Shown here: piece after piece, positions 27,477 to 36,623 of the stretch
How positions within the stretch are numbered: the stretch's first letter is position 1
Layout: every line of letters starts with the position of its first letter
Assembly (NCBI GenBank): GCA_025062195.1
Contig: JANXAS010000010.1
Span: forward strand, 1 to 42,738
Reading direction: 5' to 3'
Source of the DNA: Armatimonadota bacterium
GTDB lineage: Bacteria; Armatimonadota; Fervidibacteria; Fervidibacterales; Thermosaccharophagaceae
DNA length: 42,738 bases
Translations under genes and position numbers: made by a program
Notes under the pieces: generated by a model
Databases searched by the model: none
Told to the model about the DNA's origin: nothing
Seen by the model: the letters and a program-made list of their open reading frames with translations, nothing else

Positions 27477-28469
27477 ATGCGTCCAGTGACGCTATTCACA
27501 GGTCAGTGGGCTGATATGCCTCTTGAAACCATCGCACAGAAGGCGAGTGAGTGGGGTTATGATGGACTTGAACTTGCTTGCTGGGGAGATCACTTTGATG
27601 TGCGCAAAGCTGTTGAGGACCCAAAGTATTGTGAGGAGCGCAAACAACTTCTTGCAAGATATGGTCTCAATGTGTGGGCTATTAGCAATCACCTTGTAGG
27701 ACAAGCTGTGCTTGACCCGATTGATGAGCGCCATAAAGCTATCCTCCCCGAGCATGTTTGGGGAGATGGCAATCCGGACGGAGTCCGAGAGAGAGCAATT
27801 GAGGAGATGAAGCTAACAGCAAGGGCTGCAAAAAACTTGGGCGTGCAAGTGGTGAATGGATTTACTGGATCACCGATTTGGCATCTTGTCTATCCATTTC
27901 CGCCAGTGCCGCCACAGATGATCGAGGATGGGTTTAAGAAGTTTGCTCAATTGTGGAAGCCCATACTGGATGAGTTCCAAGAATGCGGTGTGAAATTTGC
28001 CCTTGAAGTTCACCCGACAGAAATCGCTTTTGACTTACACACCGCAAGGAAAGCGCTTGAGGCTGTAGATTATCATCCGGCATTCGGTTTCAATTTTGAT
28101 CCCAGCCACCTGCACTGGCAGGGTGTTGACCCAGTCAAATTCATTTACGAGTTTCCGGATCGCATATTCCACATGCATGTGAAGGATGCCATCACAACGC
28201 TTGATGGAAGAAGCGGCATCCTCTCTTCACACTTACCCTTCGGAGACCCAAGAAGGGGTTGGGATTTCCGTTCCCCGGGGAGGGGCGGAATTAATTTTGA
28301 AGAAATAATTCGCGCCCTAAATAACATAGGCTATAACGGTCCGCTATCGGTTGAATGGGAAGACAGCGGCATGGATAGGGAGCATGGCGCAAAAGAGGCT
28401 TGCGAGTTTGTCCGCAGACTACAATTCAAGCCATCCGAGATAAGGTTTGAGGCTGCGTTTGAGAGGTAA
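27477..28469 (+). CDS. TIM-barrel sugar phosphate isomerase/epimerase-like protein
   Basis: A 330-aa protein of the xylose isomerase-like TIM-barrel (AP endonuclease 2) superfamily. It begins [20 protein letters not shown] and has the family [15 protein letters not shown] segment. Probable metal and substrate ligands are the Glu in [10 protein letters not shown], Asp and His in [12 protein letters not shown], His in [10 protein letters not shown], and the Glu in [10 protein letters not shown]. The ATG at 27477 follows GGGGAGGTGG. It is followed by a strong terminator and then by L-rhamnose isomerase, so a role in sugar or polyol breakdown is likely. Exact substrate unknown; relatives include inosose dehydratase and tagatose or xylulose epimerases. 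Confidence 0.85.
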   Translation: MRPVTLFTGQWADMPLETIAQKASEWGYDGLELACWGDHFDVRKAVEDPKYCEERKQLLARYGLNVWAISNHLVGQAVLDPIDERHKAILPEHVWGDGNPDGVRERAIEEMKLTARAAKNLGVQVVNGFTGSPIWHLVYPFPPVPPQMIEDGFKKFAQLWKPILDEFQECGVKFALEVHPTEIAFDLHTARKALEAVDYHPAFGFNFDPSHLHWQGVDPVKFIYEFPDRIFHMHVKDAITTLDGRSGILSSHLPFGDPRRGWDFRSPGRGGINFEEIIRALNNIGYNGPLSVEWEDSGMDREHGAKEACEFVRRLQFKPSEIRFEAAFER

Positions 28470-28493
28470 AAAGAAAGCCGCAAACGCAAAGCC

Positions 28494-28537
28494 AAGAGCC
28501 AGCACCATTTTAACATGTGTGTGGTGCTGGCTCTTTT
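28494..28537 (+). terminator. Intrinsic terminator after the sugar isomerase gene
   Basis: A 14-bp perfect stem (28494-28507 with 28522-28535, GAGCCAGCACCA core) and a 14-nt loop are followed by a short T-run. It starts about 25 nt after the stop codon. It separates this gene from rhaI, which must then have its own promoter or depend on readthrough. Confidence 0.75.
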
Positions 28538-28801
28538 CCGCTATTCGCTCTCATGTGCCCGATGAACATAATTATGAAATTCTTCACACCGCCCTTAACT
28601 CGCGAAACCGAGGCAGCAATAGCGAGTGCAACCCTGAAAAGTTCCAAGCCATAAAAGGCGCTCTGAAACCATGGACAGCGCAATTGAAAACTGCGCCTCA
28701 AGTTGCATTCAGGGGGGACAAAATACGCACGCTTGCGTGGTGAAGAAACACCTCAAGAAAAAACTTCGGAGCCAGCAAAGGAACTTCAGGGGGTGGGAAA
28801 C
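28538..28801 (+). other. Spacer upstream of rhaI
   Basis: About 260 nt with no gene I can support. A possible promoter is TTCGCT-17 bp-CATAAT (about 28544-28572), a weak -35 with a 5/6 -10. A CACGC/GCGTG inverted repeat lies near 28728-28739. AGGGGGTGGG just before 28802 is the rhaI ribosome-binding site. Confidence 0.3.
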
Positions 28802-30028
28802 ATGAGGAGGCGATACAAGGAAGAGTATGAAATCCTTATCGAGAGGTTGTCCGAGAAGGGGCTTAACGTTGATGCGATAAAGGCGAGGCTGAAAGCGCTT
28901 GAGATTGAAACGCCGTCATGGGCATATGCTGACTCAGGAACTCGCTTCGGAATTTTTTATCAACCGGGTGCTGCGGTGACCATTCAGGAAAAGCTTGAGG
29001 ATGCAGCTCAAGTTCACAAGTTTACCGGCATAGCACCATCAGTGGCGGTGCATGTGCTTTGGGACTTCCCGGATGGCAAAGTGGATGGCGTAAAGGAATA
29101 TGCAGAACAACTCGGCTTGAGGATTGGCTCAGTCAACCCAAATGTTTTCCAAGACCAATGCTACAAATACGGAAGCGTAGCAAGCCCCGATCCGGAAGTC
29201 AGAAGGCGCGCTGTAAAGCATATCATTGATTCAATTGAGATAGCCAAGCAAGTTGGCTCAAATATCTTGAGCCTCTGGTTTGCTGACGGAACTAACCATC
29301 CAGGTCAGGATGATTTCCGAAGGCGCAAGAACCGCATAGTTGAGTGCTTGCAAGAGGTATATGAAGCGATGCCCGAGGATATGACAATGCTTATTGAATA
29401 CAAATTCTTTGAACCAGCCTTCTACCACACTGACATAGCTGACTGGGGGATGGCTTATGTGTTCGCACAAAAATGCGGTGAGAGGGCAAAGGTGCTCGTT
29501 GACTTGGGACACCACCCGCACGGGACAAACATTGAACATGTCGTCGCTTTCCTAATTGATGAGGGCAAGCTCGGCGGCTTCCACTTCAACAACCGAAAGT
29601 ATGCGGATGACGACTTGACAACCGGCTCAATCAACCCATACGAACTGTTTCTCATCCTCAAGGAAATAGTGGCTGCTGAAGAGGAGGCAAATTTTAAGGT
29701 GGCATTTATGGTTGACCAAGCTGCAAACATAAAGCCGAAGATTGAGGAAATGATTCAGACTATAGTCAACATCCAAATAGCGTATGCAAAGGCATTGCTC
29801 ATCCCGAGGGATAAACTTTTTGAAGCCCAGGAAAGATGCGATGTTGTCATGGCGGAGCAAATACTCCAAGATGCATTCAATGCCGATGTCATGCCATTAA
29901 TTATGACCGTGCGTGAGGAAATGGGAGTGCCGCTTGACCCACTTATGGCATATAGACAAAGCGGATATCAACAGAGAATTGAGCGAGAGAGGGGCATCAG
30001 AAAGGGAGCAGGTGGGCTTGGGGCTTAA
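28802..30028 (+). CDS. rhaI: L-rhamnose isomerase, Pseudomonas stutzeri type
   Basis: Interconverts L-rhamnose and L-rhamnulose; enzymes of this type often act on several rare sugars. The 408-aa sequence matches the family closely: [15 protein letters not shown], the metal-ligand Glu in [23 protein letters not shown], and [13 protein letters not shown] with the His and Asp ligands. The C-terminal region has the family [15 protein letters not shown]. The start at 28802 follows AGGGGGTGGG; the longer in-frame reading has no such site. It is encoded next to a TIM-barrel sugar isomerase. No rhamnulokinase or aldolase is in the window. No terminator with a T-tract follows. Confidence 0.9.
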   Translation: MRRRYKEEYEILIERLSEKGLNVDAIKARLKALEIETPSWAYADSGTRFGIFYQPGAAVTIQEKLEDAAQVHKFTGIAPSVAVHVLWDFPDGKVDGVKEYAEQLGLRIGSVNPNVFQDQCYKYGSVASPDPEVRRRAVKHIIDSIEIAKQVGSNILSLWFADGTNHPGQDDFRRRKNRIVECLQEVYEAMPEDMTMLIEYKFFEPAFYHTDIADWGMAYVFAQKCGERAKVLVDLGHHPHGTNIEHVVAFLIDEGKLGGFHFNNRKYADDDLTTGSINPYELFLILKEIVAAEEEANFKVAFMVDQAANIKPKIEEMIQTIVNIQIAYAKALLIPRDKLFEAQERCDVVMAEQILQDAFNADVMPLIMTVREEMGVPLDPLMAYRQSGYQQRIERERGIRKGAGGLGA

Positions 30029-30064
30029 CTCCTGCAACTGCTAAGCAATTCCAAAATGGATGGA

Positions 30065-30104
30065 ACACCAATTGGTGAAGTGCAGCACCTAACCAATTGG
30101 GTGT
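30065..30104. other. Inverted repeat between the convergent rhaI and ArsA-family genes
   Basis: ACACCAATTGGT (30065-30076) pairs with ACCAATTGGGTGT (30092-30104), with one extra base and a 15-nt loop. No T-run follows on either strand, so it is only a weak candidate for a bidirectional terminator between the convergent genes. Confidence 0.35.
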
Positions 30105-30131
30105 GCCAAATGTGTAATCCGATGAGCAGTT

Positions 30132-31322
30132 TCACCTCGCCTTTCTCTGTGCGCCTCGTCTATCAGCAAATCGGATATGAAGCTTGCCCTCAACGAACTT
30201 AGCACCAACCGCTTCAAGGCGAGCGAGCGTCATCGGCAAAATGATGTTGCGTTTGAAGTTTCCAATCCTGATTATAAGCTCGTCCCCCTTCTGATAAAGC
30301 TCAACTTCACTGCGCGACACAAACGGCAGCGTGAGCACAAGCGCATATCCATCGCTATCCTTGAGCACTTGCATTGGTTCATCCTGAGCAAATATCCGTG
30401 TTGGATCGCTATCTCCAAATGTCTCATATGCCATTTTTCGTAGGCTCTCTATGCCAACCACTTCGTGTTCGTAAAATCTGACCTTGAATATCGGCAAGTT
30501 CGGAAACGATGCCTCAACCTCTTCCAAGTAAGCCTCTTGCACTCTTTTCCATTCGGAGAAATATGAGTCGGCGACTTCTTCGGGAAAAACTTTGTTTGCG
30601 ATGATGGCATCGGTGTGAAAGCCAAAGAGGTTTAGGTATGTGTAAGCGCGCCTTGTTTCCTGTATGACCATTCTTTCCGGATTAAGCACGAGGCGTATTG
30701 TTGTCACCTGTGAACTGAGCAATATGTCACGCATCTCATCCACATTCGCATACATGCGCTGTATAGTATCAAAAACAGCATCGTCAGGGAGGGGCACTGA
30801 AAATATCTCCCGCTTAAACCTGCGAATTGTGCCAACAACATACCTCTCCACATGGAAAAGACGCCTCATATACCACTGCAATACCTCGGGGAAGTTGAGC
30901 AGCCGAATCGTAGCGCCTGTCGGGGCGCAGTCAACGATGAGCACATCAAACTCCTTGCTCTCATAAAACTGTTTGACCTTGAGGAGGCTGAACAGCTCAT
31001 CCATTCCGGGCAGCACAGCGAGCTCTTCGGCAGCAACTTCATCAAGCCCCTGCGAGGCGAAGAGAGTGGTGAGATAGTCCTTTGCAGCAGCCCAGTTCTC
31101 CTCAATCTCGGCAAACGGGTCTATCTCCATGCCAAAAAGTCCATCACAAATCTCTGTGGGTTCAGCCCCAAGCTTCATGTTAAACGAATCGGAGAGAGAA
31201 TGAGCTGGGTCTGTGCTCATGACCAAAGTTCTGTAGCCAAGCTCAGCACACAATAATCCGGTCGCTGCACTTACGCTTGTTTTTCCCACACCACCTTTAC
31301 CCGTATAGAGGATGATGCGCAT
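30132..31322 (-). CDS. ArsA/Get3-family ATPase with C-terminal alpha-crystallin-like domain
   Basis: A 396-aa soluble ATPase of the SIMIBI class. The deviant P-loop GKGGVGKTSVSAATG is near residue 8; STDPAHSLSDSF and VDCAPTGATIRLLNFP are the switch regions. The last 90 or so residues (from about DEPMQVLKDSDGYALVLTLP) form beta-rich sequence like an HSP20/alpha-crystallin domain, as in ArsA_HSP20 proteins and the Get3d subgroup. There is no arsB, arsD or arsC nearby, so arsenite export is unlikely; a targeting or chaperone-type role is more plausible. The ATG at 31322 has GGGGTGAAAGG upstream. It follows the oxidoreductase gene by 68 nt on the same strand. Confidence 0.88.
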   Translation of the reverse strand: MRIILYTGKGGVGKTSVSAATGLLCAELGYRTLVMSTDPAHSLSDSFNMKLGAEPTEICDGLFGMEIDPFAEIEENWAAAKDYLTTLFASQGLDEVAAEELAVLPGMDELFSLLKVKQFYESKEFDVLIVDCAPTGATIRLLNFPEVLQWYMRRLFHVERYVVGTIRRFKREIFSVPLPDDAVFDTIQRMYANVDEMRDILLSSQVTTIRLVLNPERMVIQETRRAYTYLNLFGFHTDAIIANKVFPEEVADSYFSEWKRVQEAYLEEVEASFPNLPIFKVRFYEHEVVGIESLRKMAYETFGDSDPTRIFAQDEPMQVLKDSDGYALVLTLPFVSRSEVELYQKGDELIIRIGNFKRNIILPMTLARLEAVGAKFVEGKLHIRFADRRGAQRKAR

Positions 31323-31390
31323 ATTCCTTTCACCCCTCAAATTGATCTCAAACAACTCACAACTTAAATTGGCTGCAACGCATACACAAC

Positions 31391-32299
31391 TCAAACAATC
31401 ACCGGCTGAGGGCTCCCACCACAACGCATTGAACGCATAGCTGCTTCAATGAACGCCACGATCTCCAAACTCTCTTGGATATCAAGCGGTGGCTTCCCCG
31501 TTTGGAACATCTCAACGACGCGCTTGAGCAGCTCACGGTAAATGAACCTTGTATCAATGCTGCTCGCGATTATTTTGCGCTCACAAAATGCTGTAAAGCC
31601 ATACCCGTGCACCCCAGACCTTGTCCCCCTGACCGTGCCAATGCGCCCGTCAGCCCATATTCCAATAACTACCTCAGCGCCCTCCTGCCATGCGCACCAA
31701 ACCTGCCTACATCCTCTTCCCATCAACGCATACAATGTCTCAACAGCGTGAATGCCGTAGTGAAACAGCCCGGGATTGCGCTCATGGTATGGTGCAGGGC
31801 TGTATGCATCAGCCCCAAGCACTGCGCCATACTCGTCGGCACGCGCTTTTAACTCTTGAACTTCAACAGCATAGCGAAGTGATGAGGAGGTAAACAATGG
31901 CACACCCTTCTCCTCGGCGAGTTCAGCCAACCTTTTCGCCTGCTCAAACGAGCATGTGAATGGCTTGTCAATGAATGTCGGTATGCCAGCTTCAATGAAT
32001 GGCAGTGCACGCTCATAATGGACGCTACCATCAACCGACTCAATCATCACAGCATCAATCATGTCCAACATATCCTTTAAGTCATCAACCTGCCTAACGC
32101 CGAGCTCCTCTCTAAGCACGCGCGCAAACTCCTTAACTTCTTCATCACTGCGAATGGCTGAAGAGCCAGCCCAGAAACAAACAACCCTTGCACCCTCAAC
32201 CCACTGCCCCTCGCCTATGTTAATCCGATTGAGACGCTTCGTAAACTCAATGGCGTGCGTTGTATCCACATCCACTATACCAACTCGCACCTCACCCAT
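31391..32299 (-). CDS. Gfo/Idh/MocA-like NAD(P)-dependent oxidoreductase
   Basis: A 302-aa protein with an N-terminal Rossmann domain (VRVGIVDVDTTHAIEF; the usual GxGxxG is replaced) and the family EAGIPTFIDKPF motif, where the Lys is the catalytic or cofactor-contact residue of the EKP-type signature. The C-terminal half includes FHYGIHAVETLYALMG, with a likely catalytic His. Such enzymes oxidise or reduce sugars and cyclitols. Its gene neighbours (sugar isomerases) fit that. GGGGGTGTG precedes the ATG. The altered nucleotide motif makes the cofactor uncertain. Confidence 0.82.
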   Translation of the reverse strand: MGEVRVGIVDVDTTHAIEFTKRLNRINIGEGQWVEGARVVCFWAGSSAIRSDEEVKEFARVLREELGVRQVDDLKDMLDMIDAVMIESVDGSVHYERALPFIEAGIPTFIDKPFTCSFEQAKRLAELAEEKGVPLFTSSSLRYAVEVQELKARADEYGAVLGADAYSPAPYHERNPGLFHYGIHAVETLYALMGRGCRQVWCAWQEGAEVVIGIWADGRIGTVRGTRSGVHGYGFTAFCERKIIASSIDTRFIYRELLKRVVEMFQTGKPPLDIQESLEIVAFIEAAMRSMRCGGSPQPVIV

Positions 32300-32430
32300 A
32301 ATTCACACCCCCTTGAGTGAATCATTTGGCTGATGCTGTATTGAACGCTCAAGAGCATTAGGACAATCATGGCGGCACCCAAAAGCATGGTCAAACACGA
32401 TGCTGCTACAATGCTCAATGGTGACCGATT

Positions 32431-34569
32431 ATGAGCGCCAAAGAAAAGCCCCTAAAAACATTCATCACATACATGCGTGAGTATAGCCTTCTTTGGCACC
32501 ACATAGCAAAGGGATTGAAACTTGATGTCATTCCACCTAACCCGCCAAGCAGGCAAACCATTGATCTGGCTAAGGGTTGCGGACTTGATTATTGGTGCTA
32601 TGACTTACGCCTAATATTCGCCAACATGCTCGCTGGGGCAATGAACGGCGGTGAGATTTTTATTGTTCCGGGAGGACCGGGAACTTGTATGCTTGGACAC
32701 ACAACTGCAGTGCTCATAAAACCGATGATTGAAAAAATCGCCGCCAAAAAGGTTGAGTGGGTTATCGTCAATATTAACCCTGCCATAATTTTTCGCACGG
32801 CTTTCCTTTCATTGCTAAATGAAGCCAAGCAACTTCGCAGGCTCTCACAGCGCGAAAATGTAAGCGATCTGAAACTGCTCGGTCTGATCCTCAATGGCTT
32901 GAGAAAGATAAAACTATATGCACACCTAAACGCGTTTGTTATAGAGCATTTGCACGCTGTAAATGACCACGATGCAGCTATGTCTATCCTAAAGGATGCA
33001 TATCGTGATATGCTGAACGCCGATTCCCGCAGCGAAATTGAAGAAGTGCACCGGAAAGCGGTTGAACGCTTGAAATGTTTGCTATGCCAACGGGAGCCGA
33101 GCGTAAGGGTCGCAATCATCGGCGATTTTTACACGACTATGCTCAGTGGCTTCCCATCATTTGACCTGCTTCGCTTCGTTTCCTCACAGATGCAAGCACA
33201 GCTTGTATGCGTCATGGACTGGTGGTCGTTTATAAACCCTTTTGGCGACCTATGGGGCAACGGCAACTATCGTGAAGGGTTGCGCATACTCGGGCAGCGC
33301 ATCACCGGCTCAGACATCATCACAGTCTGTGCGGCATTGAAAGCCCGCAACAGGGGCGTTGATGGCATCATCCACCTGAGTGCTTTCGGGTGCACGCCTG
33401 AAGCGACGGCTATCGGAGCCCTCAACTTTTTCAGGGACAAGCACAAGCTGCCGCCAATATGCAGCATCTCGTTTGACGAACACACGCAACCAGACGCAAT
33501 TAAGGTCAGAGTTGAAGCATTCATAGATACACTGGTATTCAACAAATCCGGGCGCCCCAAAAAATTTGACAGCATTGCTTCGGCAAGCAAACTGAGGAGC
33601 ACTGTTAGCGAAGGCGCTCGTTCAAAGAGCAACAACGAAATAATCATTGGGATTGATGTGGGTTCAATAACGGCAAAAGTTGTCTTGCTTGATGCCGCAA
33701 GCTTGCGATTGATCTACAAGTCGTATGAGAGGATACATGGCAATCCCATTGAGACACTGCGGTGCATGCTTGCGGAGGCGGGAAAACATTGCAATGGGAA
33801 AGTCATCTCCGTAGGTGTGACCGGCAGCGGGCGTGAACTTATTGGTGCATTTGTTGGAGCTGATGTTATACGAAACGAAGTCACAGCACACGCTATAGCT
33901 ATCAGCCATGAAATCCCTTCCGCTAAGACTGTCTTTGAAATTGGGGGACAAGATGCAAAGCTGATACTGCTCCAAGATGGAGCGCCCGTTGGCTTCGCAA
34001 TGAATAGCGTGTGTGCAGCCGGCACTGGCGCTTTCCTTGACCATCAAGCTGCTCGCCTCGGAATACCGATTGAAGCGTTCGGAGAGATCGCAAAGAGGGC
34101 AAAGAGGAGAGCAAGGATAGGGGGAAGATGCACAGTATTCGCCGAGAGCGACATGATACTACGCCAACAAGCTGGACAGCCAATTGAGGAGTTGATTGCT
34201 GGGCTGTGCAGCGCACTTGTCCGAAACTATTTCAACAATGTTGTCTCCGGGAGGAGCATAAAACCGCCTTACATTCTCTGTGGCGGCGTCGCTGCCAATA
34301 GCGCCATAAAGGATGCATTTGAAGAGATGTTGCGCCACGAGGTCTATGTGCCGGAGCATTTCAATGTTATTGGTGCAATAGGCGCTGCATTGCTTGCAGC
34401 CGGCGCATGCCCTCAGGAAACCTCATTCAGAGGTTTTGAGCTACCACCGTTGGATTCTGTAGCCGATTCATTTGAATGTGATGGGTGCTCAAATCGTTGT
34501 CTCATACGGCGCTTCATATCGTCAACGGGAGTAGAGACCTGCGTAGGCAGCATGTGCTATCGTTGGTGA
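32431..34569 (+). CDS. 2-hydroxyacyl-CoA dehydratase activase-type ATPase fused to a DUF2229-like domain
   Basis: A 712-aa protein. Residues about 30-400 resemble the DUF2229/HgdB-like half of activase-related proteins (SRQTIDLAKGCGLDYWCYDL, then IVPGGPGTCMLGHTTAVL). From about residue 405 an ASKHA ATPase domain follows: IIGIDVGSITAKVVLLD, VFEIGGQDAKLI, and the [4Fe-4S] ligands in SVCAAGTGAFLDHQAARLG and GRCTVFAESDMIL; then ILCGGVAANSAIKDAF. The tail has four more cysteines (CDGCSNRC, CVGSMC). In the long relatives I know the activase part comes first; here it is last. No hydroxyacyl-CoA dehydratase alpha or beta gene is adjacent, so the substrate is unknown. ATG follows GGTGA. Confidence 0.82.
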   Translation: MSAKEKPLKTFITYMREYSLLWHHIAKGLKLDVIPPNPPSRQTIDLAKGCGLDYWCYDLRLIFANMLAGAMNGGEIFIVPGGPGTCMLGHTTAVLIKPMIEKIAAKKVEWVIVNINPAIIFRTAFLSLLNEAKQLRRLSQRENVSDLKLLGLILNGLRKIKLYAHLNAFVIEHLHAVNDHDAAMSILKDAYRDMLNADSRSEIEEVHRKAVERLKCLLCQREPSVRVAIIGDFYTTMLSGFPSFDLLRFVSSQMQAQLVCVMDWWSFINPFGDLWGNGNYREGLRILGQRITGSDIITVCAALKARNRGVDGIIHLSAFGCTPEATAIGALNFFRDKHKLPPICSISFDEHTQPDAIKVRVEAFIDTLVFNKSGRPKKFDSIASASKLRSTVSEGARSKSNNEIIIGIDVGSITAKVVLLDAASLRLIYKSYERIHGNPIETLRCMLAEAGKHCNGKVISVGVTGSGRELIGAFVGADVIRNEVTAHAIAISHEIPSAKTVFEIGGQDAKLILLQDGAPVGFAMNSVCAAGTGAFLDHQAARLGIPIEAFGEIAKRAKRRARIGGRCTVFAESDMILRQQAGQPIEELIAGLCSALVRNYFNNVVSGRSIKPPYILCGGVAANSAIKDAFEEMLRHEVYVPEHFNVIGAIGAALLAAGACPQETSFRGFELPPLDSVADSFECDGCSNRCLIRRFISSTGVETCVGSMCYRW

Positions 34570-34669
34570 GTTGCAACGCTGTCTGGCAGTGCAAACGCCG
34601 CAAACAACGAAATGAAAAAGGGAAGACTATAGCCCGTCCGGATTTTTAAACGCATAAGATGCACACATA

Positions 34670-36421
34670 TCACCTCATCACTCGCCGCAAAAGACGCAAG
34701 TGGACGATCCTGGTCAACCCCCAGATGGCACCCATGAGGAGCAGCGAGCCAATGAGCAACTTGACCCTTAACAGGCGAGGATAAAATGAAATGGGCGATA
34801 GAAGTTGAGTTGCGTGAATGACGCCGATGCACAACATGAGCGATAGCAATACATGCCCGGCGAAGGCGAACAATTCAATCCTTGATGGCGTGCTCAAAAA
34901 TGGCGATGTGCAAAAGACGAGGGTTGAAATCGCCACACCAATGATGAAACCAAACGACGCACTCACCCCCCATAACATGGGCAGTAAAGCTGTAAAGCCA
35001 ATCGCTACCAAACCAATTGAGGCGAGCATTAATAGCGACTTTGAAAAGACACTTAAAAAACCGCCCTCTGTTCCCGAAATGGTTTCATCCGATGAACTTA
35101 AGATCAAAATGATGAGCGGAACTAAAGACAGCGCACCTATGCATGCACTTGCGAACACGATCGGTGAGTGTGGTGGAAGAACAATTGCACGAGAGTGCCT
35201 TTCATATAGCAGGCGCATCGCCAATACCAATATGGGCAAGACCGATAATAGCGCTACACGCCAAAGCCGCCTCTCATGAAGCTTTGAGCCCTCTTGACCA
35301 AAAAAGTTTGTAAACGCACCAACGGATAAAACAGCGGGTAGAAAGCCGATGCTCGCAAGCCCAACACCATATCCATGTTCAGCCGCATACGCTATGGCTA
35401 TCATACCGAGCGTGAGCAATGCTATAGCTATACCTAACTGCTGCAATGTAAATTCATCTCTTTCGCTCGCTGCCCTCTGACGGTAAAGCAACGAGGACAA
35501 CGCCACAGCGAATATGGATGCAAATGCCCCAAGTATGAAAAGATTAGCATACGACCTTATGCTCACATGGGTGAACAGGCTCCCAACGATGATAAACGCA
35601 AGCGCCGCAACAATTGGGTGCACAAGATGGCTTACTTTAATCCAGCCTCTGCCCACAAGAAGAATTGCGCCGCTGGCTACATGCCATCCAATTAGCAACG
35701 ATGCTGACAGAGCTATTGGATAGGCAACGATTAGAGTTCTTGTCCCCTTAGATTCCGGACGATGCATGGCGATGGCGAGCGTCATCATGAGAGTTGCCAC
35801 CGCAATTGATGCCATGGTATGCATGGCTGACGATGAACACAAGAAAAGATTGCGGCTCTTTTCATCCTGTGCGCCCCGTGTTGAGCTGACAATCGCTGTC
35901 ACTACAAATATGAGCGACATAAGGGCTACCGAAAACGCACAACCGCTGAATGACTCACTCGGTGCAGCCAACTGGAGATTCAACAGTTGCGCAAAAAGAG
36001 TTGAGAGAGCCACTGGGACAACAGCGAGGGAAACACAAAGAAGCCAACCCGCTGTAATGCCACTTAGAGTATTACTGCTTAAGGCTGCGAGAAATGTCAT
36101 AACATCATTAAGCAATGCTAACGGGATGCCGAAGGAAAGCCATGCCAGCGGGAGAGATATGGCAAGGGCTTGCCCCGGTGAAAACGGCGAGGCTTTAATG
36201 GCACTTAGTATGCTGATGATAGCGACCACAAGAGCGCTCAGCAAAAGCGATGTCAAGCTGATTCGTCTTATTTCCGCTCTCGCTGCCTTTAACCTGTTTC
36301 GCTCTTCGTCAGGCAGTGCTTTGACCGATTTATGCAGGTGCCAAAACAAAACGACCACCAGACCAACGCTGAAAAAGCTCATAAGCGCCCCCACAATTTG
36401 TGTTGCTTTCACCCAACTCAT
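34670..36421 (-). CDS. Large polytopic membrane protein, possibly an inactive membrane-pyrophosphatase relative
   Basis: A 583-aa protein with about 14-16 hydrophobic segments. I do not recognise it with certainty. By eye the order and spacing of helices resemble a membrane pyrophosphatase: an amphipathic stretch after the first helix (LPDEERNRLKAARAEIRRIS), an LPLAWLSFGIPLALL helix, a YPIALSASLLIGW helix and a late GYGVGLASIGFLP helix like the YGIAxAAxGMLS helix of HppA. The catalytic Asp-rich loop of pyrophosphatases (DNVGDNVGDCAG) is absent, so it would be inactive. The ATG at 36421 is about 9 nt after GGGGG; a second ATG lies 9 nt upstream. It is divergent from the exported protein gene. 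Confidence 0.6.
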   Translation of the reverse strand: MSWVKATQIVGALMSFFSVGLVVVLFWHLHKSVKALPDEERNRLKAARAEIRRISLTSLLLSALVVAIISILSAIKASPFSPGQALAISLPLAWLSFGIPLALLNDVMTFLAALSSNTLSGITAGWLLCVSLAVVPVALSTLFAQLLNLQLAAPSESFSGCAFSVALMSLIFVVTAIVSSTRGAQDEKSRNLFLCSSSAMHTMASIAVATLMMTLAIAMHRPESKGTRTLIVAYPIALSASLLIGWHVASGAILLVGRGWIKVSHLVHPIVAALAFIIVGSLFTHVSIRSYANLFILGAFASIFAVALSSLLYRQRAASERDEFTLQQLGIAIALLTLGMIAIAYAAEHGYGVGLASIGFLPAVLSVGAFTNFFGQEGSKLHERRLWRVALLSVLPILVLAMRLLYERHSRAIVLPPHSPIVFASACIGALSLVPLIILILSSSDETISGTEGGFLSVFSKSLLMLASIGLVAIGFTALLPMLWGVSASFGFIIGVAISTLVFCTSPFLSTPSRIELFAFAGHVLLSLMLCIGVIHATQLLSPISFYPRLLRVKLLIGSLLLMGAIWGLTRIVHLRLLRRVMR

Positions 36422-36623
36422 GCTCCTCATCCCCCATGTCAGCACATTCAGCGTGCTGTGATAAATCAACCCCCGAGAGTTTAGTGTAAATGCAATGCCG
36501 GCGCTTGAACACAGCGTTCCCTGCGACACTATTTGACATGAAATGATTACGGCGCTAAGTTGTTATTAGCCTTTAAGGAGATTCAATGGGGTTGGTCAAA
36601 ATCTTGAGGGGGTGAAAACGGTT

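Noticed and set aside
30132-31322. Arsenite efflux ATPase (classical ArsA)
   Set aside because: Single ATPase domain with an HSP20-like tail and no arsB, arsD, arsC or arsR nearby.
34818-35279. 153-codon plus-strand frame (and 35766-36461) antisense to the membrane protein
   Set aside because: Mirror frames of a GC-biased membrane gene; the minus-strand product has clear membrane helices and a plausible start, the mirror frames have none.
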